Assembly (NCBI RefSeq): GCF_027111335.1
Contig: NZ_CP114288.1
Location: forward strand, 3,534,001-3,598,000
Direction: 5' to 3'
DNA length: 64,000 nt
Source of the DNA: Flavobacterium aquiphilum
Lineage (GTDB): Bacteria; Bacteroidota; Bacteroidia; Flavobacteriales; Flavobacteriaceae
Shown: one piece after another, positions 27,437 to 36,264 of the stretch
Layout of the letters: each line of letters starts with the position of its first letter
Numbering within the stretch: the stretch's first letter is position 1
Made by a program: the position numbers and the translations under genes
The notes under the pieces: generated by a model
Seen by the model: only the letters and a program-made list of their open reading frames with translations
Databases searched by the model: none
Told to the model about the DNA's origin: nothing

Positions 27437-28804
27437 ATGAGTAATTCTTCAGCAAACAAACAAAATAGCACGCTAATAGCAATGGCTATTTTAACCTTTA
27501 TGTTTTTTATTTTTGGATTCGTAACCTGGTTAAACGGACCATTGATTCCATTCTTCAAATTAGCTTGTGAACTAACGGAATCGCAGGCCTATTTCGTGAC
27601 TTTTGCCTTTTATATCGCCTATTTCGTGATGGCTATCCCCTCTTCGGGACTTATTGAAAGAGTGGGGTATAAAAACGGATTGTCATTAGGACTCATCATT
27701 ATTGCAGTTGGAGCATTCATGTTCTACCCTGCCGCCGAAACAAGAACCTTTGGATTGTTTTTAGGAGCCTTGTTTGTCATGGGAACTGGTTTGGCAGTAC
27801 TACAAACTGCTGCCAATCCCTATGTTGTGGTGATTGGCCCACGCGAGAGTGCAGCGGCGCGCATCAGCGTTTTGGGAATGGCCAATAAGTTTGCCGGATT
27901 TATTGCTCCGCTTGCCTTAACAACTTTGGTATTATCAAACATGGCCGATTATACAGCCGATAAAATTGCGGCTCTGGACGCCACAGCCAAAGAAACAGCA
28001 CTGGATTCACTTGCCTTACAACTACAAGCACCGTATATCTATATGGGATTGGTTATACTGGTTATGGCGGTACTCATAAAATATTCACCGCTTCCTGAAA
28101 TCAATCTGGATGAAGAGGATACTGTGGCACATCAAAGCCTTTTTCAACAAATAAGAGAAGTATTGAAACGCCCACAATTAGTCTTGGGCGTAATTACCTT
28201 GATGCTTTATGTTGCAGCTGAAGTTTTGGCGGGAGATTCCATCGGAAGTTTCGGAAAAAAATTAGGAGTGTATGGTGATAACGGTGATTTCTATCTAAAA
28301 CTCACTTCGTTTACGATGACTGCGATGGTTATTGGTTACATTTTGGGAGTGACTTTGATTCCGAAATATGTTTCTCAGGTAACCGCATTAAAATTATCTG
28401 GTTTACTGGGAATTGTTTTAGTACTGGCAATTATAGCCATCTCTCCTAGTACAATGGTCACATTACCTGGACTTCCTGAGCTTCCGCTGGTAATTATTTT
28501 GGTTGCACTAATGGGCCTTTCAAATGCATTATGCTGGCCGGCAATCTGGCCAATGGCTCTTGAAGATTTAGGAGGATATACAAAGATTGGCGGTGCTCTG
28601 TTGATTATGGCTATTATAGGTGGGGCTATATTTCCATTATTATACGGGGCACTGGCCGATTCTATCAACATAACAACTCAGACCAATGACATAGCTGTAA
28701 AAAGCGGAAATCAATTGGCTTATTTGATATTATTGCCTTGCTATTTCATGATTCTGTTTTTCGCCATCAAAGGACATAAATACAGAAGCTGGTCAAGAGC
28801 TTAA
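27437..28804 (+). CDS. MFS amino-sugar/hexose transporter (FucP/GluP/NagP type)
   Basis: This 455-residue inner-membrane protein has about 12 transmembrane segments and the family blocks FMFFIFGFVTWLNGPLIPFF, GTGLAVLQTAANPYV and MGLSNALCWPAIWPMALEDL. It resembles the glucose/galactose and N-acetylglucosamine permeases of Bacteroidota and Shewanella NagP. With a kinase before it and a glucosamine-6-phosphate deaminase after it, N-acetylglucosamine or a related amino sugar is the likely cargo. The gap to the kinase is 148 bases with no obvious promoter; the gap to the next gene is 24 bases. Confidence 0.9.
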   Translation: MSNSSANKQNSTLIAMAILTFMFFIFGFVTWLNGPLIPFFKLACELTESQAYFVTFAFYIAYFVMAIPSSGLIERVGYKNGLSLGLIIIAVGAFMFYPAAETRTFGLFLGALFVMGTGLAVLQTAANPYVVVIGPRESAAARISVLGMANKFAGFIAPLALTTLVLSNMADYTADKIAALDATAKETALDSLALQLQAPYIYMGLVILVMAVLIKYSPLPEINLDEEDTVAHQSLFQQIREVLKRPQLVLGVITLMLYVAAEVLAGDSIGSFGKKLGVYGDNGDFYLKLTSFTMTAMVIGYILGVTLIPKYVSQVTALKLSGLLGIVLVLAIIAISPSTMVTLPGLPELPLVIILVALMGLSNALCWPAIWPMALEDLGGYTKIGGALLIMAIIGGAIFPLLYGALADSINITTQTNDIAVKSGNQLAYLILLPCYFMILFFAIKGHKYRSWSRA

Positions 28805-28828
28805 CTATAACAACTACAAAACAAAAAA

Positions 28829-30784
28829 ATGGAAACTATCATAACAAAACAAAAAATGTTAAAAAGTAGTATTGACAAATCCACCGGGTTTGAGAAAAGA
28901 TTTGAGAACATTAATACAGTGGTTTTTGAAAACTCAAAAGTGGCTTCGGCAGCAGTGGCACAGGAAATCGCGGCACTTATTAAATCCAAGCAGGAAAACA
29001 ACGAGCTGTGTGTTTTAGGATTAGCAACGGGGTCTTCACCAAAGGGATTGTACGCTGAATTGGTTCGTTTGCACAAAGAAGAAGGTTTAAGTTTTAAAAA
29101 TGTGGTTTCTTTTAATTTGGACGAATACTATCCGATGGAACCAGATTCTATCAATAGTTACGTACGATTCATGAAAGAATTGTTGTTCGATCAAGTAGAT
29201 ATTTTACCTGAAAACGTAAATATCCCTGATGGAACATTATCCAAAGAAGAAATCGCTGATTTTTGCGCCAATTATGAAGCTAAGATCGAAGCTTTAGGTG
29301 GAATCGATTTGCAGATCTTGGGAATTGGTGGAAACGGTCACATTGGGTTCAATGAATCGGGATCGTTACAGAATTCCAAAACACGTTTGGTGGCTTTGGA
29401 CCACATCACAAGGGTTGCTGCCAGCAGTGATTTCCTTGGATTGAACAATACCCCAAGAACAGCCATCACATTGGGGGTGAAAAAAATCATGGAAGCCAAA
29501 CATGTGATCCTGATGGCCTGGGGAGTTGGAAAATCCAACATCATCAAGGCTTCTGTAGAAGGTGAAGTAACCAATAGAGTACCCGCTTCGTTTTTGCAGG
29601 AACACAAAAATGCCGTTTTTGTTTTGGACAAAGAGGCTTCTTCCAAACTAACGAGAATCAACACGCCTTGGTTGGTGGAGGAAGTGGTTTGGACTGATAA
29701 GTTGATCCGCAAAGCCGTTCTAGGTTTGGCACTTCATTTGAAAAAACCAATTTTGATGCTTACCGACGCCGATTATATCGAAAATGGGATGAGCGATTTA
29801 CTGGCCGATTCCGGTCCTGCTTACGATATCAACATCAAAATATTCAACAAACTGCAAAATACCATCACCGGATGGCCGGGAGGAAAACCCAACGCCGATG
29901 ATGCCAATAGACCTGAAAGAGCCGAGCCTGCTAGAAAAAGGGTGCTTATCTTCAGTCCGCACCCCGATGACGACATCATCAGTATGGGAGGTACTTTCAT
30001 GAGGCTGCAAGATCAGGGACATGAGGTACATGTGGCGTACCAAACTTCAGGAAACATTGCCGTTGCCGATGACGAGGCACTTCGTTTTGCACATTTTGTT
30101 ACCGATTACAATGAAAAATTCGGAATCAAAAGTCCTGAGGCAGATGCAATTTTCCAAAAGGCAAAAAACTTCCTTAAAAACAAAAAAGCAAGCGAAATCG
30201 ACATTCCCGAAGTGCGTTACATCAAAGGTTTGATCCGAAAAGGGGAAGCCCGCGCCACAAGCCATTTTGTGGGATTACCTGACAGTCAGATCCACTTTAT
30301 GGAACTTCCTTTCTATGAAACGGGAGCCATTGAAAAAAATCCTATCGGAGAAATAGACATCCAAATCACAATGGATTTGATCGACAAAATCAAACCACAC
30401 CAAATTTATGCCGCAGGCGATTTGGCAGATCCACACGGGACGCACAAAGTATGTTTGGATGCCGTTTTTGCAGCTTGCAAGCGACTAAAACCAAATGATT
30501 ATATGAAAGACTGCTGGTTGTGGTTGTACCGCGGCGCATGGCAAGAATGGGGTATTGACGAAATAGAAATGGCCGTTCCGATGAGCCCTGACCAAGTTTT
30601 GGCAAAACGTCACGGAATCTTCAAACACCAGTCCCAAAAAGACGGTGTGGTATTCCAAGGCACTGATGCAAGGGAATTTTGGCAAAGAGCCGAGGATAGA
30701 AACGCTGAAACTGCAAACTTCTACAAACAGCTTGGATTGGCGACTTATGCCGCAATGGAGGCTTTTGTGAGATGGGAGTATTAG
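28829..30784 (+). CDS. nagB: Glucosamine-6-phosphate deaminase fused to a PIG-L type deacetylase domain
   Basis: This 651-residue protein has two parts. Residues about 30-300 are NagB (GLATGSSPKGLYAELV, NLDEYYPM, GIGGNGHIGFNESGS), which turns glucosamine 6-phosphate into fructose 6-phosphate and ammonia. Residues about 368-600 are a PIG-L/LmbE-like domain with the zinc motif SPHPDDDIISMGG and a late ADPHGTHKVC block; this fold removes N-acetyl groups from GlcNAc derivatives. No separate nagA is visible, so the fused domain may do the deacetylation. This long form is known in Bacteroidota. It closes the LacI-linked operon and is followed by a strong terminator. Confidence 0.93.
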   Translation: METIITKQKMLKSSIDKSTGFEKRFENINTVVFENSKVASAAVAQEIAALIKSKQENNELCVLGLATGSSPKGLYAELVRLHKEEGLSFKNVVSFNLDEYYPMEPDSINSYVRFMKELLFDQVDILPENVNIPDGTLSKEEIADFCANYEAKIEALGGIDLQILGIGGNGHIGFNESGSLQNSKTRLVALDHITRVAASSDFLGLNNTPRTAITLGVKKIMEAKHVILMAWGVGKSNIIKASVEGEVTNRVPASFLQEHKNAVFVLDKEASSKLTRINTPWLVEEVVWTDKLIRKAVLGLALHLKKPILMLTDADYIENGMSDLLADSGPAYDINIKIFNKLQNTITGWPGGKPNADDANRPERAEPARKRVLIFSPHPDDDIISMGGTFMRLQDQGHEVHVAYQTSGNIAVADDEALRFAHFVTDYNEKFGIKSPEADAIFQKAKNFLKNKKASEIDIPEVRYIKGLIRKGEARATSHFVGLPDSQIHFMELPFYETGAIEKNPIGEIDIQITMDLIDKIKPHQIYAAGDLADPHGTHKVCLDAVFAACKRLKPNDYMKDCWLWLYRGAWQEWGIDEIEMAVPMSPDQVLAKRHGIFKHQSQKDGVVFQGTDAREFWQRAEDRNAETANFYKQLGLATYAAMEAFVRWEY

Positions 30785-30807
30785 GCTGATTTAAATTTAA
30801 TAGATAT

Positions 30808-30843
30808 AAAAACTCGAAATTCATATGAATTTCGAGTTTTTTG
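30808..30843 (+). terminator. Terminator after the amino-sugar operon
   Basis: A perfect inverted repeat (AAAACTCGAAATTCAT mirrored, centre at 30824/30825) with A-rich and T-rich ends. It could stop transcription from either side. Confidence 0.88.
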
Positions 30844-31204
30844 CTTTTTAGCTAGTTTCAAAACATTCTTACTTATAACGTCAAAATAATTTTAATTCAC
30901 TCTCAAAAAAAAATAAAAAAATCACTAATTATATTTTAACAGAAAACAATGATTACAAACCAAAACAAATAATAATTAAACCAATTTAAAGAAACAGGTG
31001 TAATCCCAAGCTACAATATTTTAAAAACGAGTAAAATAACCACCTCGCGTACAGGACAGCACATGACAGTTAACCAATTTTTTAACGATATATTTACAAA
31101 AATTCAAGCAAAATAAGATTCTGGTTTTATCTGTTTTTTGTTTCAATTTTATTAACTCAACCAAACCATTTTTTCAAACCACATAATTAATAGTACAATT
31201 GCAA
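30844..31204. other. Gap before the GntR-type gene
   Basis: About 360 AT-rich bases. I see no gene, no operator like those at 23089 or 25128, and no convincing TAnnTTTG box. Confidence 0.5.
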
Positions 31205-32260
31205 ATGGCACAAGAAACTGAACGTATTTTAATTAATATAAAAAAAGATTCCAGCATCCCCAAATACATCCAAGTAGCTGACAGTATCACAAATGATATT
31301 ATAACCGGTAAAATAAGAACTGATCAAAAACTTCCTTCTATTAATGAACTAAGCGAATGGAATTCATTGTCACGTGACACTATCGAAAAAGCATACAAAC
31401 TTTTAAGGGATCAGGAATTGGTTTTTTCGGTTATGGGCGTAGGTAATTTTGTAAATCCAAAGAAATCAAAATCCAGTACTGATATTTTCTTTTTCATGAA
31501 TAAGCCCAGTTCCTATAAAATGGAAGTCTATAATGCATTTGTAGACACTATAGGATCCAAAGGACATGTAAACATGTCTCTGTACTATTGCGACGAAAAC
31601 CTTTTTATAGATACATTAAAAAACAACATCAATAACTACAGCTATTTCGTGATTATGCCTCACTTTAAAAACAAGGCAAACACCCATGTTAACTATACGC
31701 CAAAAGTGATTAAAGCGATTGAATCGATCCCCAAAGACCAGCTCGTAATAATAGACAATACTCATGATGAAATTTCGGGAAATTTTGTCTCTATTTATCA
31801 GGATTATGAAAAGGATATAATGGAAGCTTTGGAACAAGGCCTTGAAAGAATAAAGAATTACTCCAAAATAAATTTAGTATTTTCACCAAAAGCGGTATTC
31901 CCCTACCCCAAAGGAATTCTGACGGGATTTATACAATTTTGCGAACTACATCAATTGAATTTCGAAGTTTTAGACCAAATTTACGATCATCTGGAATTCG
32001 AATCCAAAGAAGCTTATATTACGGTTATTGAGGAAGATTTGGTGAATTTGGTGCAACAAATTAAAAACAAAAATTTGACCATGGGTAAAGATGTAGGAGT
32101 TATTTCTTACAACGAAACTCCCCTAAAAGCTTTATTGGATATTACAGTAGTTAGCAGCGATTTTAAAGTAATGGGCGAACTAGCAGCTAAAATGGTATTG
32201 AGCAATGAAAAGAAATTCTACAAAAATCCGTTTAACTATATTGAACGCAAATCATTGTAG
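31205..32260 (+). CDS. GntR family transcriptional regulator with sugar-binding-like C-terminal domain
   Basis: I use the ATG at 31205, not an in-frame TTG six bases upstream. The 351-residue protein has an N-terminal winged helix of the GntR type (IPKYIQVADSITNDIITGKI, then SLSRDTIEKAYKLLRDQELV) and a long C-terminal domain that looks like a periplasmic-binding-protein fold. Such regulators in Bacteroidota control sugar operons. It follows the NagB/PIG-L gene but after a terminator, so it has its own transcript. Its target is not visible here. Confidence 0.88.
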   Translation: MAQETERILINIKKDSSIPKYIQVADSITNDIITGKIRTDQKLPSINELSEWNSLSRDTIEKAYKLLRDQELVFSVMGVGNFVNPKKSKSSTDIFFFMNKPSSYKMEVYNAFVDTIGSKGHVNMSLYYCDENLFIDTLKNNINNYSYFVIMPHFKNKANTHVNYTPKVIKAIESIPKDQLVIIDNTHDEISGNFVSIYQDYEKDIMEALEQGLERIKNYSKINLVFSPKAVFPYPKGILTGFIQFCELHQLNFEVLDQIYDHLEFESKEAYITVIEEDLVNLVQQIKNKNLTMGKDVGVISYNETPLKALLDITVVSSDFKVMGELAAKMVLSNEKKFYKNPFNYIERKSL

Positions 32261-32265
32261 ATTTA

Positions 32266-32318
32266 TAGTGATTAGTGAATATTGGAAGTCGCTTACCAAA
32301 AGCTGTCACTAATCACTG
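32266..32318. terminator. Hairpin between convergent genes
   Basis: Arms 32266-32278 and 32306-32318 (TAGTGATTAGTGA and its complement, one mismatch) with a 27-base loop. It sits between the stops of the GntR-type and cupin genes. On the minus strand a T run precedes the stem rather than following it, so it is a weak terminator at best. Confidence 0.45.
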
Positions 32319-32324
32319 AAAAAA

Positions 32325-32774
32325 CTATTTCAGATCTTTCTTTATAACCAAATACTTCAAATTGGTATTTCCAACATTTTTGATGCCGTGTTCAACATTG
32401 GATGGGCAATAAAAACTAGTGTTAGGCCCCGCAGTTACCGTTTTTCCATCTAAAAAAAACTCGGCTGTACCTTCAAGAATATAGAAAAGTTCCTCTTCAA
32501 TGTGATGATGTGGCGCATGAGTTGATTTCCCAGGCTCAACGATACTCATTTTGAGTGTATTTTCCAGAGTAAAATTTTTATCGGCAAACCAATATTGGTA
32601 ACCCACTTTGGTTTTAACAGCCTTATCCAATTCGAAATGGTTAACACAATTTTCGATGGTATATTTTTGATCAGTCGCAGTTACTTCTTTCATTACCTCT
32701 TGCGACAGTATCGATTGTTGAGTCATAAGAGCTACAATAGCCACTTTGATAGTTGTTGATAATTTCATCTTCAT
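32325..32774 (-). CDS. Cupin-domain protein with signal peptide
   Basis: The start is ATG 32774 or, less likely, 32768; both give a signal peptide (KVAIVALMTQQSILSQ). The mature part is a single cupin barrel with the metal-binding motif APHHHIEEELFYILEGTAEF and a second block FYCPSNVEHGIKNVG. It is about 149 residues, likely periplasmic, function unknown. It has no close operon partner. Confidence 0.82.
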   Translation of the reverse strand: MKMKLSTTIKVAIVALMTQQSILSQEVMKEVTATDQKYTIENCVNHFELDKAVKTKVGYQYWFADKNFTLENTLKMSIVEPGKSTHAPHHHIEEELFYILEGTAEFFLDGKTVTAGPNTSFYCPSNVEHGIKNVGNTNLKYLVIKKDLK

Positions 32775-32828
32775 TATTTTTTTGTAATAATACAAAACTT
32801 TAATCCATTTTGTATCCTCAATATTTTG

Positions 32829-32867
32829 AAAAAAGCCCTAAACACTTTAACATGTTAATGGCTTTGC
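32829..32867 (-). terminator. Terminator-like hairpin, sister of the one at 34771
   Basis: On the minus strand a stem AAAGCC...GGGCTTTTTT with inner pairing AACA/TGTT is followed by a T run. It matches the RND operon terminator at 34771-34809 over about 33 of 39 bases. No minus-strand gene ends next to it; the cold-shock gene has its own terminator 190 bases upstream. Confidence 0.55.
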
Positions 32868-32899
32868 TTTTTTAGACGTTTCGATATTGAGTTTTTTTT

Positions 32900-33040
32900 T
32901 AACGTGCCGCGACTAGGCGTATTAGCGGTATATTTAAGAAAAAATATTTTGCATGAAGAAAAAGTTTCAGTAAATCGTTAGGTTTCTGGCGGAATAGATA
33001 GTAACTATTGCGCCTAACCGCTATTATAAGCTGCAGAATT
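32900..33040. repeat. Possible degenerate intergenic repeat
   Basis: This stretch is richer in G+C than the surrounding spacer and contains related pieces in both orientations (ACTAGGCGTATTAGCGG near 32914 and GCGCCTAACCGCTATTATA near 33011). It looks like a decayed palindromic repeat, but the arms are not clean. Confidence 0.3.
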
Positions 33041-33053
33041 AATTAAATGAAAA

Positions 33054-33077
33054 AAGCCAATCTCAAGAGACTGGCTT
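33054..33077 (-). terminator. Terminator of the cold-shock gene
   Basis: Arms AAGCCAGTCTC and GAGATTGGCTT (one G-T pair) followed on the minus strand by TTTT, 25 bases beyond the stop. Confidence 0.85.
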
Positions 33078-33101
33078 TACTTGTAATAAGTAAAATATAT
33101 C

Positions 33102-33293
33102 TTAGATAACGTTTACATTAGTTGCAGTTGGTCCTTTTTGTCCGTTTTCTACGGTGTAAGTTACCGAGTCGTTCTCACGTACTGATTCATTAAGACCAGT
33201 AACATGCACGAATACATCATTACCACCACCGTTTGGAGTGATAAATCCGAAGCCTTTTGCTTCGTTGAAAAATTTAATTGTTCCTTCGTTCAT
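33102..33293 (-). CDS. cspA: Cold-shock domain protein (CspA family)
   Basis: This 63-residue protein is one cold-shock domain with both RNA-binding motifs, GTIKFFNEAKGFGFI (RNP1 KGFGFI) and NDVFVHVTGL (RNP2 VFVHV). It binds single-stranded RNA and melts secondary structure. It is a single-gene unit with its own promoter and terminator. Its 5' leader should be only about 18 bases, unlike the long thermosensing leader of E. coli cspA. Confidence 0.95.
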   Translation of the reverse strand: MNEGTIKFFNEAKGFGFITPNGGGNDVFVHVTGLNESVRENDSVTYTVENGQKGPTATNVNVI

Positions 33294-33316
33294 AAAAATA
33301 TTATATTAATAAGTGA

Positions 33317-33324
33317 CAAAGATA
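33317..33324 (-). promoter_or_regulatory. Promoter -7 box of the cold-shock gene
   Basis: On the minus strand TATCTTTG fits TAnnTTTG and lies 23 bases before the ATG at 33293. No clear -33 element. Confidence 0.6.
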
Positions 33325-33449
33325 CAGTTAATTTTTGTAAAATTTTCATTTATTTATACTAAATATTAAATTATTTTTAATTAAAGATGCAAAGAAATTA
33401 TTTTTTTTTAATTTTTACAGCTTTTTTGTTAAGCTACGTTTGGTTGGTT

Positions 33450-33595
33450 GCCTATAACGTTTTGCGGCTTGGCGAATGTGGGGATTTACACGCACAAATG
33501 TTCAGTTTAGCAAAAATGTACAATAGAAATACTAATGTTCAATTTAACCCAAATGCCCCACTTTCGCCAAACCGTTGTTACCTGCCGTTTTTATT
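33450..33595. repeat. Palindromic intergenic repeat element
   Basis: Long imperfect inverted repeat. The left arm contains GGCTTGGCGAATGTGGGG (33467-33484) and the right arm at 33557-33574 is its complement with two mismatches (GGTTTGGCGAAAGTGGGG when reversed). Outer parts also pair loosely. It is richer in G+C than its surroundings and ends at the stop of the MarR gene. It resembles dispersed repeats I recall from Flavobacterium and relatives; copy number cannot be judged here. Confidence 0.6.
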
Positions 33596-34049
33596 TTTTC
33601 TGTCCGAGTAAAGTTAATAATTGTTCATTAAATTTTCGTGTCTTGGCGCCAAGTATTGTAAAAAAAGTCTTGTCAAAAGTTTCAACTGTCTTTACTGCTT
33701 GTTTGATAATTTTCTTCCCATTTTCAGTAAGTCCAACGGTTTTTGCTCTTGTGTCAGTTAAGTGTTCTTGTCGCAGAACAAGCCCTTTTTTTTGTAACGT
33801 TCTCAAAACTGTTGAAGTTGTCATTGGGTCAATTTTTGTATGTGATGACAACAAAATTTGTGTTACATCTTGTTTCTGCAATGTCAGCCAATGAATACTT
33901 GCCATTAAAACAAATTGCGAATGTGTCAAGTCATAAGGTTCTAATGCTTTTTTGATTTCACGTTGCCAAAGATTTGTTACTTGCCACAATAAAAAACCTG
34001 AACTATCTTCCGCCTTTTCTACGCTAAAAGTGTTATCGTCTTTTTTCAT
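33591..34049 (-). CDS. MarR family transcriptional regulator
   Basis: This 152-residue protein has the winged helix of the MarR family (LTHSQFVLMASIHWL, VTQILLSSHTKIDPMTTSTV for the recognition helix, then LTDTRAKTVGLTENGKKII for the wing). It overlaps the SRPBCC gene by four bases (ATGA) and is the second gene of the pair. A palindrome of MarR type sits in the promoter of the pair, so it probably represses its own operon until a small ligand binds. Confidence 0.9.
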   Translation of the reverse strand: MKKDDNTFSVEKAEDSSGFLLWQVTNLWQREIKKALEPYDLTHSQFVLMASIHWLTLQKQDVTQILLSSHTKIDPMTTSTVLRTLQKKGLVLRQEHLTDTRAKTVGLTENGKKIIKQAVKTVETFDKTFFTILGAKTRKFNEQLLTLLGQKK

Positions 34050-34465
34050 AGATTTTTTGCAGTTTTTATTTGTTGTTGCATATCTTCTGGCAATGTATCA
34101 ACAATTTTTTGAGCTACAATTTTTACCCATAAAAAACTCAAAATTCCTTTTACTGTCATTGTTGTTGTCAGTTTCAGTCCATTTGGCGTTTCTTCAAAAA
34201 TATGTTCTCCATACATTTTAGCCAATGGAAATTTTGTAAAGTCCGTAAAGCTCTTATTCTCGGTTGCCTCTACAATTCCAATTTTAAGTTTTGGTCCGCC
34301 TTTCGGCTTAAACATAAAATGATTTCCTTTTTCAAACCTGCCTTCCAATTTTGCAAATTCAACTCCGTTGTCCCAAGTATGCCAATTATTGACATCTGCA
34401 AAGAGTTTCCAAATTTGTTCTTTTGTAACTTCATTTGTTACGATTGAGTGAGATTTAGTCCACAT
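34046..34465 (-). CDS. SRPBCC family protein
   Basis: This 139-residue cytoplasmic protein has the START/Bet v 1-like layout (EQIWKLFADVNNWHTWDNGV at the N-terminus, FEETPNGLKLTTTMTVKG near the C-terminus), which forms a pocket for a hydrophobic ligand. It is the first gene of a two-gene operon with marR. It may bind or modify the molecule that marR senses. Ligand unknown. Confidence 0.85.
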   Translation of the reverse strand: MWTKSHSIVTNEVTKEQIWKLFADVNNWHTWDNGVEFAKLEGRFEKGNHFMFKPKGGPKLKIGIVEATENKSFTDFTKFPLAKMYGEHIFEETPNGLKLTTTMTVKGILSFLWVKIVAQKIVDTLPEDMQQQIKTAKNL

Positions 34466-34504
34466 ATTTTCTTGAATTTTAAAAGTTAAATAAATTTGTC
34501 AGTG

Positions 34505-34535
34505 CAAATATAATAAGTGCGCTTATAATATGCAA
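34505..34535 (-). promoter_or_regulatory. Promoter with MarR-type palindrome for the SRPBCC-marR operon
   Basis: On the minus strand TTG (34533-34535), a 20-base spacer and TATATTTG (34505-34512) form a full promoter. A 22-base palindrome, 34509-34530, with 9 of 11 paired positions (core ATAAGTGCGCTTAT) fills the spacer and overlaps the -7 box. That is where a MarR repressor would block RNA polymerase. Confidence 0.7.
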
Positions 34536-34770
34536 GTTTATTTTTATTCAAGTTATTTTTGTCGTAACGGGTGCTTTAAAATGGCAGCTAACTAGTTTAT
34601 ACAAGCATAAATTAAACCAGTTTTATTCCAAATTGGTATGTTATGCGCATACTTCTTTTCAAATTATTTATCTCCAAAAATAGCAGAAAAAGATTACAAA
34701 TAATAAAAATTTTTTTAATCTATTGGAAACCCCTAAACGCAATTATACCAACCAACTTATGACGAAGTAA

Positions 34771-34809
34771 AAAAAAGCCCCAAACACTTTGACATGTTTA
34801 GGGCTTTGG
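34771..34809 (-). terminator. Terminator of the RND efflux operon
   Basis: On the minus strand AAAGCCCTAAACA...TGTTTGGGGCTTT is followed by a run of eight T, 19 bases beyond the outer-membrane gene. The rest of the spacer up to 34466 shows only the SRPBCC-marR promoter. Confidence 0.88.
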
Positions 34810-34827
34810 CAAACTAAAAAAATGGTA

Positions 34828-36264
34828 TTATTTCCAACCTCCTCCCAGGTCTCTGTACACATGGACTGAGGCTGCTAGTTGTTCTTTTTTGGTATCAATC
34901 AATTCAAGTTGAGATTCCAAAGCATCACGCTGAGTCATCAAAACTTCAAAATAATCGGCTTTGGCTGACTTGAACAAATCGCCCGCAACATCAATCGAGC
35001 GATTCATCGCAGTCACTTGCTGTGATTTTAAATCATAGCTTTTTTCCAAATTATTGATTTTCGAAAGTTGAGTTGATACTTCCAAATAGGCATTTAAAAT
35101 AGTTCGCTCATAATTATATAAAGCCTGAATTTGTCTTGCATTGGCAGAACTATACTCTGCTTTAATCGCATTTCTGTTAATTAACGGAGCAGCAATATCA
35201 CCCGCCAGGGAATACAACAACGATTCAGGAAGCGTAAACAAATAAGAAGGCTTGAATGCATTTACCCCAATTGCAGCAGTAATGTCAAGCGAAGGATAGA
35301 ACTCGGCGCGAGCCACTTTCACGTCTAACTTTGCAGCTTCCAATTCCAATTCGGCTTGTTTAATATCAGGACGATTAGCCAATAATTGAGACGGAATACC
35401 CGATTTTACAATCGCAGGCATCAAGTCCATGAAACTGCCTTTACTTCTTTTTATCTCCTGTGGATATTGCCCTAACAGAAAATTGATTTTATTTTCGGTT
35501 TCCTTTATGTTTTGCAGAATATCGAACTCCATACTTTTGGAAGCTAAAACCTCTGCCTGGAATTTTTGAACCGCCAATTCAGTGGCTCTTGCTGCTTGCT
35601 TTTGGATTTTTACAACCTCCAAAGCATTTGATTGCAGCTCAATATTCTTTCTTACAATCTCTAACTGACTGTCGAGAGCCAATAATTCATAATACGAATC
35701 GGCTACTTCAGCAATTAAATTAGTAATCACAAAGTTTTTACCTTCAACAGTTGATAAATATCTGCTAACGGCAGCTTTCTTAGAGTTGCGCAGTTTTTTC
35801 CAGATATCTACTTCCCAGTGTGCATAGGCAGCGATTTTTAAATCACCCAATGGATCAGGCATTTCCTGACCAGGTTTAATTTCAGTAGAAGCATCACCAG
35901 CTCCTTGGCTAGTATATCTTCCTACTTTTTCTATCCCTGCTCCTGCTCCAATACCAACTGATGGTAAAAGCGCACCTTTTCTTACTCGGATATCATTCTT
36001 TGCAATTTCGATTTCCTGCAAAGTAATTTGCAACTCCTGATTGTTTTTTAAAGCAATATCAATCAGGTTTACCAAATTTGGATCTTTAAAATAAGTACGC
36101 CAAGATGTGGTAGATGTATTAGTCGTATCAGTGCTCTTATCGAAAGATTGAGGAACAGCTTTGGTTTCTGCCAAAGGTGCAAGAGCCGGAGTACAACTTG
36201 CCACCGCCAGGCAAATACCTAGCGGGACAATATATTTATAGGACTTTATTTTATTCATGATCAT
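34828..36264 (-). CDS. RND efflux outer-membrane lipoprotein (NodT/OprM type)
   Basis: This protein of about 478 residues is the outer-membrane channel of a tripartite pump. The signal peptide ends in a lipobox (LAVASC). Two TolC-type repeats follow (WRTYFKDPNLVNLIDIALKN at the start; QALYNYERTILNAYLEVSTQ in the second half), with LANRPDIKQAELELEAAKLD between them. The start codon overlaps the end of the pump gene by 14 bases (8 if the second ATG is used). Confidence 0.93.
   Translation of the reverse strand: MIMNKIKSYKYIVPLGICLAVASCTPALAPLAETKAVPQSFDKSTDTTNTSTTSWRTYFKDPNLVNLIDIALKNNQELQITLQEIEIAKNDIRVRKGALLPSVGIGAGAGIEKVGRYTSQGAGDASTEIKPGQEMPDPLGDLKIAAYAHWEVDIWKKLRNSKKAAVSRYLSTVEGKNFVITNLIAEVADSYYELLALDSQLEIVRKNIELQSNALEVVKIQKQAARATELAVQKFQAEVLASKSMEFDILQNIKETENKINFLLGQYPQEIKRSKGSFMDLMPAIVKSGIPSQLLANRPDIKQAELELEAAKLDVKVARAEFYPSLDITAAIGVNAFKPSYLFTLPESLLYSLAGDIAAPLINRNAIKAEYSSANARQIQALYNYERTILNAYLEVSTQLSKINNLEKSYDLKSQQVTAMNRSIDVAGDLFKSAKADYFEVLMTQRDALESQLELIDTKKEQLAASVHVYRDLGGGWK

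Noticed and set aside
33387..33611. 74-codon plus-strand frame
   Set aside because: Most of it lies inside a palindromic repeat and its end runs into the MarR gene on the other strand; no family.
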